Below, piece after piece: positions 36,999 to 44,838 of a stretch of DNA of 64,000 bases. This stretch comes from Kiloniella majae (lineage in GTDB: Bacteria > Pseudomonadota > Alphaproteobacteria > Kiloniellales > Kiloniellaceae): NCBI RefSeq assembly GCF_002118315.1, contig NZ_MTSZ01000002.1, forward strand, positions 124,001 through 188,000. The letters are read 5' to 3'. A program made the position numbers and the translations under genes. Every line of letters starts with the position of its first letter. Position 1 is the stretch's first letter. Under the pieces are notes generated by a model, which was given only the letters and a program-made list of their open reading frames with translations, was not told where the DNA came from and ran no database searches.

Positions 36999-37760
36999 TT
37001 AATCACGGCTATCCAAATAGAGTTCAGCGATGAAATCATAGCTGTCTCCACGATAATGAGAGCGGGTAAATTCAATGGGACGCATGTCGGGCAGGAAAGA
37101 ACGTCTTTCGATATAAAGAGTTGGCCCGCCGACAGGAACGCCTAACAGATCGGCTTGTGTCGGTTGGAGCAATTCAGCCCTTAGCCTCTGCAAAGCTCTT
37201 AGAGGGCGCAATCCGGATTTATCCAACACGCTGTAAAGAGAGTCATCAACGACCAACGGGTCTGGCAAAAATTCCTGCGGAACCGTGGCCAATTCAATTG
37301 CAAGCGCTTTACCATCTGCACACCGTATTCTGTGCAAACGAGATACTCCAACGCCTGGTGAGAGATTAAGTGCCATGGCCTCTTCGGGTGTCGCAAGTCC
37401 AGTTGCGCGTTCAACCCAAACCACGGAAGGTTGCATTCCTCTGGCTGTAATATCTTCGGTAAAGCTGGTCAATTTAGAAAGCGGCTGTTCCATTCGAGAA
37501 GCAACAAAAGTCCCTGCCCCGTGCCGCTGGACAAGCAAGCCATCCCGAACCAGCCCCTGTACAGCTTTGCGCACAGTCACACGGGATACCTCTAGCTCTG
37601 AAGCGATATCACGTTCACTGGGTAAAGCGTCTTCAACTTTAAACGCCCCGCTTTCGATTGCCTGTCTGATTAAGGTCTGCAGTTGTTTATAGAGCGGCGT
37701 CGGATTACTACCGTCCAGTCGTGATTTTACTTTAAGAGCGCGAAAGGTACTTACTTTCAT
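36999..37760 (-). CDS. GntR/UTRA regulator of the amino-sugar operon
   Basis: 253 aa. The N-terminal GntR helix-turn-helix is LYKQLQTLIRQAIESGAF with PSERDIASELEVSRVTVRKAVQ. The UTRA sensor domain follows (LSKLTSFTEDITARGM, ERRSFLPDMRPIEFTRSHYRGDSY). This is the NagR/NagQ type that responds to GlcN-6-P or GlcNAc-6-P. It overlaps nagK by 4 bases and so is part of the operon it probably controls. Likely sites are the ATTGGT/ACCAAT half-sites in the nagK-murQ spacer. Confidence 0.9.
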   Translation of the reverse strand: MKVSTFRALKVKSRLDGSNPTPLYKQLQTLIRQAIESGAFKVEDALPSERDIASELEVSRVTVRKAVQGLVRDGLLVQRHGAGTFVASRMEQPLSKLTSFTEDITARGMQPSVVWVERATGLATPEEAMALNLSPGVGVSRLHRIRCADGKALAIELATVPQEFLPDPLVVDDSLYSVLDKSGLRPLRALQRLRAELLQPTQADLLGVPVGGPTLYIERRSFLPDMRPIEFTRSHYRGDSYDFIAELYLDSRD

Positions 37761-38638
37761 TTTGAAGCCTCCTGACCACCAGAGGCCGACTTCCTGACCA
37801 TTCTTATGGCACCATCCATCGCATCGCCGCGCGGTTTACTTAGAATTTTCTGATATTTTTCTGGTAGCTTAGGGGAGATACGTCTTGAAACACCCCCCAT
37901 AAGACAGACAGCCTCAACACCTCTATCAAGCAAGGCCTGTATCATACAACCTGCTTCATGAACCGATTTGGCGACGATCCGGCCCGCCAGTTCATCACCG
38001 TCATCCGCATGATCAAAAATAAGCGGGGCAAAAGAGCCGTAGTGATGAGGCTCTGCCTCTTCTGCCCATTTAACCATCACTTGGCGATCATTTTTAAAGT
38101 GTGCCATAATTGCTTTGGTTAATGGCGTTTCCGGTCGACATCCTTCAGCAGCAAAAAGCGCACTGCGAACAGCCGTTAGACCGAGAACAGCTCCACTGGC
38201 ATGATCCGAAATTTCAAATCCCCAACCGCCGACATTAATAACATCGTCCTTAACAATACCAAGCCCGCACGAACCCGTTCCCAAAATGAGGATGCCTCCA
38301 TCCTCACCAGCGTGAGCACCTAAACATGCTGTATAGGCATCAGTCGCCCCAGAAACAGATGCAAAAGAATGCGGGAAAGAAAGCATCGCCTGAAGCTCAC
38401 TTTCCAATCCAAGACCCGCGAGCCCTAAACCAACATGAAGGGAAGCAAAGTCTTCCCGACCTCTACCGGATTGATGAAGTGCTTCAAGACAGGCTTTCTC
38501 AATTTCGTAGTAAACACGAACAGCCCCAAGCCTAGAATTTGATGGTCCGGCAAATCCCTCGCCAAGAATGTCACGATTCGCATTCTCTATTCGAACACGA
38601 CAGCTCGTTCCACCACCATCAACACCTGCATAGAGCAT
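37757..38638 (-). CDS. BadF/BadG-family amino-sugar kinase (NagK/MurK-like)
   Basis: About 293 aa, ASKHA fold. The phosphate-1 motif YAGVDGGGTSCRVRI is at the N terminus and GILILGTGSCGLGIV near residue 115 is the phosphate-2 loop. VCLMGGVSRRISPKL closes the site. ATG 38638 aligns with the family start; a start at 38692 adds a hydrophobic stretch and would overlap the ACCAAT repeats. Members phosphorylate GlcNAc at O6; Clostridium MurK of this family also takes MurNAc. Divergent murQ makes dual specificity plausible. Confidence 0.85.
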   Translation of the reverse strand: MLYAGVDGGGTSCRVRIENANRDILGEGFAGPSNSRLGAVRVYYEIEKACLEALHQSGRGREDFASLHVGLGLAGLGLESELQAMLSFPHSFASVSGATDAYTACLGAHAGEDGGILILGTGSCGLGIVKDDVINVGGWGFEISDHASGAVLGLTAVRSALFAAEGCRPETPLTKAIMAHFKNDRQVMVKWAEEAEPHHYGSFAPLIFDHADDGDELAGRIVAKSVHEAGCMIQALLDRGVEAVCLMGGVSRRISPKLPEKYQKILSKPRGDAMDGAIRMVRKSASGGQEASK

Positions 38639-38942
38639 CTCGTTTGCCACTTGCCACTCCAGAACCAATAAAAGACCAATACATAAAACCAATTAAATAC
38701 CAATTTAAAGTATTTTTGCGAAAAGGTAAATTCAAAAGATTTTATTTTTTTATAAATTGTAGCTTAAATTTAATTTTACATAATAAATTCAACATATTAA
38801 CTTAAAATAAAAATAAACATTTTATTAATTTATCAATTTACAAATTAGAAAAATAGAAAAAATTGATTTCAAATTGGTTTCTTTTTGGTATTATGAAATC
38901 AATTATTCACAAATTTATGGATTCAGAAGCTTGTCGAAAGAG
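38639..38942. promoter_or_regulatory. Divergent nagK-murQ control region with phased ACCAAT repeats
   Basis: Four direct copies of ACCAAT start at 38664, 38675, 38688 and 38699 (steps 11, 13, 11) close to nagK. On the murQ side the same element is inverted, ATTGGT at 38873 and TTTGGT at 38884, again 11 bases apart. AATTGATTTCA (38861-38871) and TGAAATCAATT (38894-38904) form an 11-bp perfect dyad around the murQ-side pair. ATTGGT is the half-site type recognised by NagR-like GntR proteins. The middle part is AT-rich without features. Confidence 0.65.
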
Positions 38943-39827
38943 ATGCAGGGTACAGAAAAACACAGCCCCCGTTACCATAGCCTGGATACTTGGCCTGCCG
39001 ATGATATCCTTGAAACACTATGGGCGTCTCAATTGCGTGCTATTTCCTGCATACAACACGCCATTCCAGAAATCTCGGCAAGCGCCGAGGCAATTGCCAA
39101 GCGCTTAACGGACGGCGGACGTCTTTTCTATATTGGCGCAGGATCTTCCGGGCACCTTGCCATCCAAGACTGTGTTGAACTCAATCCGACTTACGGCTGG
39201 CCCCTGGATAAAATGGTTCCGTTGATCGCAGGCGGCAAAGACGCTCTTCTCGCCCCTATGGGTGGCGCAGAAGACAATGAACACATTGCCACTGATGCTC
39301 TGAACAAACATGCGATAAATGCACAGGATGTGATCATCGCCGTCGCAGCAAGCGGCTCTACCCCATACACACTGGCCGCTGTAAAGCATGCACGATCACA
39401 GGGCTGTCTGGTTATAAGTATCGCCAATAATCGACATGCCCCCACCTTTGAACATGCAGATCATTCTATCTTTCTGGATAGTGGCAGTGAAGTCATTGCC
39501 GGGTCGACCAGAATGGCCGCCGGCACAGCCCAAAAAGCAGCTTTGAACATGCTATCCACCTTGACGATGACAAAGCTTGGTCACGTTCATGATGGCTTGA
39601 TGGTCTCTATGGTGATCAACAATGAAAAGCTGGAAAAGCGCGGTGCCGCGATCATTCAGGAAATCACCGGAACTGACAGCGAGACATCAAAAAATTGTCT
39701 CAAAGCTGCTGACAAAAACATAAAGCTCGCCGTTCTTCTGGCGATGAAATACACCAAATCTGATGCAGAAAAAGCCCTCGCCAATAATCAGGGGCATCTG
39801 CGTCAGGCAATGGAACAACTAAAGTAG
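38943..39827 (+). CDS. murQ: N-acetylmuramic acid 6-phosphate etherase
   Basis: About 294 aa SIS-domain lyase that splits the D-lactyl ether of MurNAc-6-P to give GlcNAc-6-P. GRLFYIGAGSSGHLAIQDCVE near residue 57 is the MurQ sugar-phosphate loop. GGAEDNEHIATDAL follows, with AASGSTPYTLAAVKHA, and AGSTRMAAGTAQKAALNMLST. ATG 38943 gives the family length; an earlier TTG start at 38874 would run through the operator region. It feeds directly into NagA encoded on the other strand. Confidence 0.93.
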   Translation: MQGTEKHSPRYHSLDTWPADDILETLWASQLRAISCIQHAIPEISASAEAIAKRLTDGGRLFYIGAGSSGHLAIQDCVELNPTYGWPLDKMVPLIAGGKDALLAPMGGAEDNEHIATDALNKHAINAQDVIIAVAASGSTPYTLAAVKHARSQGCLVISIANNRHAPTFEHADHSIFLDSGSEVIAGSTRMAAGTAQKAALNMLSTLTMTKLGHVHDGLMVSMVINNEKLEKRGAAIIQEITGTDSETSKNCLKAADKNIKLAVLLAMKYTKSDAEKALANNQGHLRQAMEQLK

Positions 39828-39890
39828 CCAATTAATAATTTAAACAAAAACCGGGAAAAACCCGGATACTTTCTTAACTCGGAGGATAAG

Positions 39891-41162
39891 ATGAAAAAAA
39901 GTAATCTAACATTAGGCACCAGTGTTGCTGCGATAGCTTTGGCAGCTGCCTCACTAACGCCAACGGCATCTGCTTTTGCAGACGAACTGGTTATTGAAAG
40001 CTGGCGTACAGATGATTTGGACATTTGGGAGAGTCAGATCATTCCGGCATTCAACAAATCACACCCAGACATCAAAGTTCGCTTTGCCCCATCACCGCCC
40101 ACAGAATACAACGCCAACATGAATGCCAAGCTAACGGCTGGCACAGCTGGTGATTTGATTACCTGTAAGCCATTTGACGCATCACTTGATCTATACAACA
40201 AAGGTCATCTGACAAAAGTTGATGATATTCCTGGCATGGAAAACTTCTCTGGCGTTGCAAAATCAGCATGGCAAACAGATGATGGCTCGACAACATTCTG
40301 CTTACCAATGGCATCTGTAATCCACGGCTTCATCTATAATAAAGAAGCCTTTAAAGAGCTTGGTCTGGAAATTCCAAAAACCATTCCCGAGTTCATGGCA
40401 ACACTAGAAAAGATCAAGGAAGACGGCACCTATATTCCTATGTCAATGGGGACCTCTGATCAGTGGGAAGCTGCGACCATGGGTTTCCAGAATGTTGGTC
40501 CTAACTTCTGGGCTGGCGAAAAAGGACGTAAAGGCCTGATCGACGGCACAGAAAAACTAACCGATCCCCAATATGTAAAAGTATACGAGCATCTTGCTGA
40601 ATGGGGACCATATCTGGGTAAAGGCTACAAAGGTCAGTCTTATCCTGATAGCCAGAACCTCTTTAGCCTGGGTCGTGCAGCAATCTATCCTGCAGGATCA
40701 TGGGATATTTCGACCTTTAATGGTCAGGCTGATTTCGAATTTGGCGCATTCCCGCCACCCGTTCCGGCTGGACAAGACACTTGCTATATTTCTGATCACA
40801 CAGACATTGGCCTTGGTATCAATGCCGCATCCAAGAATGTGAAAGCAGCCGAGACCTTCCTCAGCTGGATGGCATCCGCTGAAGCTGGATCCATTTTCTC
40901 AAATGCGCTGCCTGGTTTCTATGCTCTGTCAAAGCACGAACTCACCATCAGCGACCCTGTTGCACAGGAATTCGTGAGCTGGCGCGGCAAGTGTGAGTCA
41001 TCAATTCGTAATTCCTATCAGATCCTGTCACGTGGCACACCAAACCTCGAGAACGATCTCTGGAATACTTCTGTTGGCGTTATCAACGGTAGCATGACAG
41101 CCGAAGAAGCAGCCAAAAAGGCACAGGACGGACTTGCTAGCTGGTACAAACCACAGCAATAA
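39891..41162 (+). CDS. Sugar ABC transporter periplasmic binding protein (family 1)
   Basis: 423 aa. A Sec signal peptide ends near ASAFA, residue 30, and the mature part starts DELVIESWRTDDLDIWESQIIP. The body matches the bacterial extracellular solute-binding family 1 (CUT1 sugars), with aromatic residues such as GSWDISTFNGQ. GGAGG lies 6 nt upstream of the ATG. It follows murQ after 63 bases and precedes two CUT1 permeases and an UgpC-like ATPase, so an amino sugar or a disaccharide from peptidoglycan or chitin is the likely ligand. Confidence 0.9.
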   Translation: MKKSNLTLGTSVAAIALAAASLTPTASAFADELVIESWRTDDLDIWESQIIPAFNKSHPDIKVRFAPSPPTEYNANMNAKLTAGTAGDLITCKPFDASLDLYNKGHLTKVDDIPGMENFSGVAKSAWQTDDGSTTFCLPMASVIHGFIYNKEAFKELGLEIPKTIPEFMATLEKIKEDGTYIPMSMGTSDQWEAATMGFQNVGPNFWAGEKGRKGLIDGTEKLTDPQYVKVYEHLAEWGPYLGKGYKGQSYPDSQNLFSLGRAAIYPAGSWDISTFNGQADFEFGAFPPPVPAGQDTCYISDHTDIGLGINAASKNVKAAETFLSWMASAEAGSIFSNALPGFYALSKHELTISDPVAQEFVSWRGKCESSIRNSYQILSRGTPNLENDLWNTSVGVINGSMTAEEAAKKAQDGLASWYKPQQ

Positions 41163-41175
41163 AGTCTGGTATAAT

Positions 41176-41208
41176 AAAACGCCGGTACCTGATCGGTACC
41201 GGCGTTTT
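41176..41208 (+). terminator. Stem-loop between binding protein and permease genes
   Basis: AAAACGCCGGTACC (41176-41189) and GGTACCGGCGTTTT (41195-41208) form a 14-bp perfect stem with a 5-nt loop. It lies 14 bases after the stop of the binding-protein gene. As the transporter genes continue downstream, it is probably a partial terminator or messenger-protecting hairpin that keeps binding-protein levels high. Confidence 0.85.
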
Positions 41209-41249
41209 GCATATAAATTACGTCCCAATCGAAGTGAGTACCTATCCAT

Positions 41250-42182
41250 ATGGCCTTAAAAAACCAAAGGGGATCGTTCTTTCGAACACATATCTTAGTG
41301 TTCCTTTTGCCCGCGGCCCTGATCTATACCCTGTTTATGATCATACCGTTGATCGATACAGTCAGATACAGCTTTTATGACGAAACAGCCGAAGGCATTA
41401 CGTCCTTTGTCGGTTGGGATAATTACATTCTCATTCTCACTGACGAACGTTGGTGGACAGACTTTAGCAATGCGCTAGAGAACAACTTTATCTTCTTTGT
41501 CATTCATATGTTTGTTCAAAACCCAATCGGCCTTCTGCTTGCTGCTTTATTAAGCCTGCCAAGATTAAAGATGGCGAACAGTTATCGTACCCTGATCTTT
41601 ATGCCGACCATGCTATCGGTTGTGATCATTGGCTTTATCTGGAAGCTGATCCTCAGCCCATTATGGGGTGTAGGTGATACTTTGGTTGGTTTTGTCGGAA
41701 TGACGGATGGGCTCCCCGCTCTGCTCGGGGAAGAGTCCACAGCTCTGATCACCCTATCGTTTATATCCGTATGGCAATTTGTCGGCATCCCAATGATGCT
41801 GATCTATGCCGCCCTGCTCAACGTCCCGGACGATTTGGTCGACGCAGCTATTGTTGATGGCGCGAACCAATGGACAGCCTTTTGGCGCATTAAACTACCC
41901 TTGATTTTACCAACGATTGCAATGGTTTCCGTTTTAACCTTCGTTGCAAACTTTAATGCCTTTGATTTGATTTATGCGGTCAAAGGGGCACTTGCTGGCC
42001 CAAACTTTGAAACAGATATCATGGGCACAATGTTCTATCGCACGTTCTTTGGTTATCAACTTCAACCCGGTAGCGCCACCTTGGGCGCAACAGTTGCCAG
42101 CTTGATGTTCCTGGTCATTCTTTGCGGTGTCATGCTCTATCTTTTTGTTATTCAACGCCGCTTACAGCGCTACCAACTTTAG
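41250..42182 (+). CDS. Sugar ABC transporter permease 1 (MalF/UgpA type)
   Basis: 310 aa, about six membrane helices; starts with a short cytoplasmic KNQRGSFFRTHILVFLLPAALIY. The EAA loop VDAAIVDGANQWTAFWRIKLP near residue 200 contacts the ATPase. CUT1 family. It is followed by permease 2 after 12 bases. Confidence 0.92.
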   Translation: MALKNQRGSFFRTHILVFLLPAALIYTLFMIIPLIDTVRYSFYDETAEGITSFVGWDNYILILTDERWWTDFSNALENNFIFFVIHMFVQNPIGLLLAALLSLPRLKMANSYRTLIFMPTMLSVVIIGFIWKLILSPLWGVGDTLVGFVGMTDGLPALLGEESTALITLSFISVWQFVGIPMMLIYAALLNVPDDLVDAAIVDGANQWTAFWRIKLPLILPTIAMVSVLTFVANFNAFDLIYAVKGALAGPNFETDIMGTMFYRTFFGYQLQPGSATLGATVASLMFLVILCGVMLYLFVIQRRLQRYQL

Positions 42183-42194
42183 GAGGACGGACAG

Positions 42195-43028
42195 ATGAAA
42201 CTCTCAAAACGCGTTGGCCCGTTAGGCGTTCATGCCGTCCTTATGTGCTATACAGTTATCGCGCTGTTCCCGATCTATCTTGTGATCATGAATTCCTTCA
42301 AAAGTAAAAAAGGAATATTCAGAGATCCGCTTGCCTTCCCGACAGGGACGACTTTTGACCTCGTTGGCTTCGAAAAGGTTATCGCCAGATCATCCTTTGA
42401 CGTCTATTTCACCAATTCCATCTCGGTCACAGTCATCAGCCTTGTTTTTGTCTTGTTGCTGGGTGCGATGGCCGCATGGGCCTTGGCCGAATACGACTTC
42501 CCCGGCAGTGACATGATGGCGCTTTACCTAGCCATCGGCATTATGATCCCTATCCGCTTGGGCAGTGTCAGCCTGTTGAAGATGATTGTCGGTATGGGCC
42601 TTGTGAACACACTCACCGCTCTTGTCCTTGTCTATACGGCCCAAGGGTTACCCTTGGCGATATTCATACTCAGGGAATTTATCGCGCAAATACCCAATGA
42701 TCTAAAAGAAGCCGCGCGTTGCGATGGCGTCTCTGAATACAGGATTTTCTGGTCTATTATACTGCCGCTTATCCGTCCAGCTCTGGCAACGGTTGCAGTC
42801 TTTACAATGATACCAATCTGGAATGATCTCTGGTTCCCGCTTATTCTTGCACCTAGTCAGGAAACAGCAACCGTAACACTCGGTATCCAGCAATTCATCG
42901 GACAGTATGTTACAGACTGGAATGCAGTATTGGCATCACTGACACTTGCAATTGTGCCTATTCTGATCCTCTACGTGATCTTCTCTCGACAGTTGATACG
43001 TGGACTGACATCGGGGGCTGTCAAATGA
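42195..43028 (+). CDS. Sugar ABC transporter permease 2 (MalG/UgpE type)
   Basis: 277 aa, about six helices. It starts KRVGPLGVHAVLMCYTVIALFP and the EAA loop is LKEAARCDGVSEYRIFWSIILP near residue 175. The C-terminal RQLIRGLTSGAVK is typical of the MalG/UgpE group. GGAGG lies upstream of ATG 42195. Partner of the permease at 41250. Confidence 0.93.
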   Translation: MKLSKRVGPLGVHAVLMCYTVIALFPIYLVIMNSFKSKKGIFRDPLAFPTGTTFDLVGFEKVIARSSFDVYFTNSISVTVISLVFVLLLGAMAAWALAEYDFPGSDMMALYLAIGIMIPIRLGSVSLLKMIVGMGLVNTLTALVLVYTAQGLPLAIFILREFIAQIPNDLKEAARCDGVSEYRIFWSIILPLIRPALATVAVFTMIPIWNDLWFPLILAPSQETATVTLGIQQFIGQYVTDWNAVLASLTLAIVPILILYVIFSRQLIRGLTSGAVK

Positions 43029-43074
43029 CCTTGCATAAACAACAAACAAAAATCTTAAAAATACTCATGACGAC

Positions 43075-43090
43075 ATGCACAGCTGTGCAT
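43075..43090. repeat. 16-bp perfect palindrome before the ATPase gene
   Basis: ATGCACAGCTGTGCAT lies in the 78-base gap between permease 2 and the ATPase gene, just 5' of its AGGAGAGG ribosome site. It may fold as a small hairpin in the message or be a protein site. Confidence 0.5.
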
Positions 43091-43106
43091 CAGGAGAGGT
43101 AGATTC

Positions 43107-44270
43107 ATGGCTGATATCAAGCTTTCAGGTATCAAGAAATCCTATGGCAAAGCCGAAGTGCTGCACGGAATAGATATCGACATCAAAGATGGTGAATTCG
43201 TGGTTTTTGTCGGCCCGTCAGGGTGCGGAAAATCAACGCTTTTGCGGTTAATCGCTGGCCTTGAAACCATTTCAGATGGCGACCTCCAGATTGACGGCGA
43301 AACCGTCAACGACATGACGCCATCCCAGCGAAAGATCGCCATGGTTTTTCAGTCCTATGCGCTTTACCCCCATATGACTGTGTACAAAAATATGGCCTTT
43401 GGTTTGACCCTCGGCAAAAAAGGGCCTCTTGGTGGACTGCTCGGTGGTGGGGAAAACAAAAAGCTGATTGATGAAAAAGTTCAAAAAGCAGCTAAAAGCC
43501 TGAAGCTGGAAGATTATCTTCATAGATACCCTCGCGAACTTTCCGGCGGCCAACGCCAACGGGTTGCCATTGGTCGCGCGATTGTTCGTGATCCAAATGT
43601 TTTCCTTTTTGATGAACCACTAAGTAACCTTGATGCCGCATTACGGGTAAACACACGGTTGGAAATAGCCAAACTTCATCAAGATCTGGAGGCAACAATT
43701 ATTTATGTTACCCATGATCAGGTTGAAGCCATGACATTGGCCGATAAAATCGTTGTCGTAAATGGTGGTCACGTTGCTCAATGCGGTTCCCCACTAGAAC
43801 TGTACCACCATCCAGCTAATAAATTTGTGGCTGGCTTTATCGGCTCGCCATCTATGAACTTCCTGGAAGGCACCACTACAGCCGTTCATGCCGGAAGTCT
43901 TGATGTGCTTCTTGATTATGACAACAGTACAGCCAGCATTCCCGTTCACCCTGATGAAACCCAAATTGGTGACAAAGTCACCATAGGTATTCGCCCAGAG
44001 CATATGAAGGAAGGTAATGACCAGTCCTTCAAACTCTCGGCCAAGGTAAACGTTGTTGAAAGGCTTGGTGAAGCCAGCTATCTCTACCTCGAAAATGGAG
44101 AGAACGATCCTCTTTGCGTGAAAACCGATGGGCACAGTATAACGAAAGCAGGAGACAAAGTAGAACTTTGCGCTGACTTTTCTGCTGTCCACGTTTTTAA
44201 TGCCGAAGGCAATGCGTTGGCACGCACCACGAGCGATCAGAAATATATTGCGCCCAAGCTAAGCGCATAA
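43107..44270 (+). CDS. Sugar ABC transporter ATPase (UgpC/MsmK type)
   Basis: 387 aa. Walker A is GPSGCGKSTLLR near residue 37, the signature is ELSGGQRQRVAIGRA near 143, Walker B is VFLFDEPLSNLDA and the switch is THDQVEAMT. The C-terminal TOBE/OB region (IGIRPEHMKEG, VNVVERLGEASYLY) is the regulatory part of the CUT1 ATPases. A Gly/Lys-rich insert (GKKGPLGGLLGGGENKK) near residue 110 is longer than usual. Last gene of the transporter operon. Confidence 0.94.
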   Translation: MADIKLSGIKKSYGKAEVLHGIDIDIKDGEFVVFVGPSGCGKSTLLRLIAGLETISDGDLQIDGETVNDMTPSQRKIAMVFQSYALYPHMTVYKNMAFGLTLGKKGPLGGLLGGGENKKLIDEKVQKAAKSLKLEDYLHRYPRELSGGQRQRVAIGRAIVRDPNVFLFDEPLSNLDAALRVNTRLEIAKLHQDLEATIIYVTHDQVEAMTLADKIVVVNGGHVAQCGSPLELYHHPANKFVAGFIGSPSMNFLEGTTTAVHAGSLDVLLDYDNSTASIPVHPDETQIGDKVTIGIRPEHMKEGNDQSFKLSAKVNVVERLGEASYLYLENGENDPLCVKTDGHSITKAGDKVELCADFSAVHVFNAEGNALARTTSDQKYIAPKLSA

Positions 44271-44299
44271 ACGCACAACTAAAAGAGTATATTTTTTTC

Positions 44300-44335
44300 A
44301 GCCCTGAAACTCATACGAGTTTCAGGGCTATTTTT
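44300..44335 (+). terminator. Terminator of the murQ-ABC transporter operon
   Basis: AGCCCTGAAACTC (44300-44312) and GAGTTTCAGGGCT (44317-44329) form a 13-bp perfect stem with a 4-nt loop, followed by ATTTTTG. Confidence 0.95.
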
Positions 44336-44379
44336 GTGGTATCATCACAAGAATAACAAGCACGCCAGATGCTTCTTCA

Positions 44380-44418
44380 TTGATCCATATCAAAGATAGT
44401 TTTTGCCCGATCTATAAG
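44380..44418 (+). promoter_or_regulatory. FNR-type box and -10 of the nap operon
   Basis: TTGATCCATATCAA (44380-44393) is a perfect TTGAT-N4-ATCAA FNR/Anr site. TATAAG at 44413-44418 lies 29 bases from its centre and can serve as -10, close to class II activation geometry. It predicts oxygen-controlled expression of napDABC and a start of transcription near 44425. Confidence 0.85.
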
Positions 44419-44545
44419 ATGTACAAAAATAATATCTATAGAGACGACGAGAGAGATGAGACAGTTAACTGAAAACCACCCAAAAACCGGACAAGATCCG
44501 GCGATACACGCGACAGTTAACAACGGCCTTGGGAAGTACGATAAC

Positions 44546-44794
44546 ATGACAGATGATGCTCAGTTATTTATTTCAAGCCACATCGCACAGACACCGCCAG
44601 AACACCTTGAAGAAACTCTTCGCGCAATCATGGAACATCCTCATGCAGATGTCCCCATGGTCGATGACAAGGGAAAACTGGTTGTTCTGATAGACGCCCC
44701 CACAAGCAAGGATGCCATTAAAACGATTGAAAGCATTCAGTCTTTGGCAAACGTCTATTCTTTTACCCCCGTCTACCAACACGAAGAAGTTTGA
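44546..44794 (+). CDS. napD: NapD, chaperone for NapA maturation
   Basis: About 82 aa from ATG 44546, cytoplasmic. LFISSHIAQTPPEHLEETLRAIMEHPHADV and the later VVLIDAPTSKDAIKTIESIQSL match NapD, which binds the Tat signal of NapA. GGGAAG lies 9 nt upstream. An in-frame ATG at 44456 would add 30 residues not typical of NapD; it has GAGAGAG directly before it and would leave only a 30-base leader, so a longer form cannot be excluded. Confidence 0.85.
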   Translation: MTDDAQLFISSHIAQTPPEHLEETLRAIMEHPHADVPMVDDKGKLVVLIDAPTSKDAIKTIESIQSLANVYSFTPVYQHEEV

Positions 44795-44838
44795 AAATTA
44801 AATCTGAAGTTTAACAGATTAACTGAGGAACCTATGTC

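Noticed and set aside
38861-38904. 11-bp dyad before murQ as a terminator
   Set aside because: It lies in the control region upstream of murQ, no gene ends there, and it encloses the ATTGGT pair; more likely regulatory.
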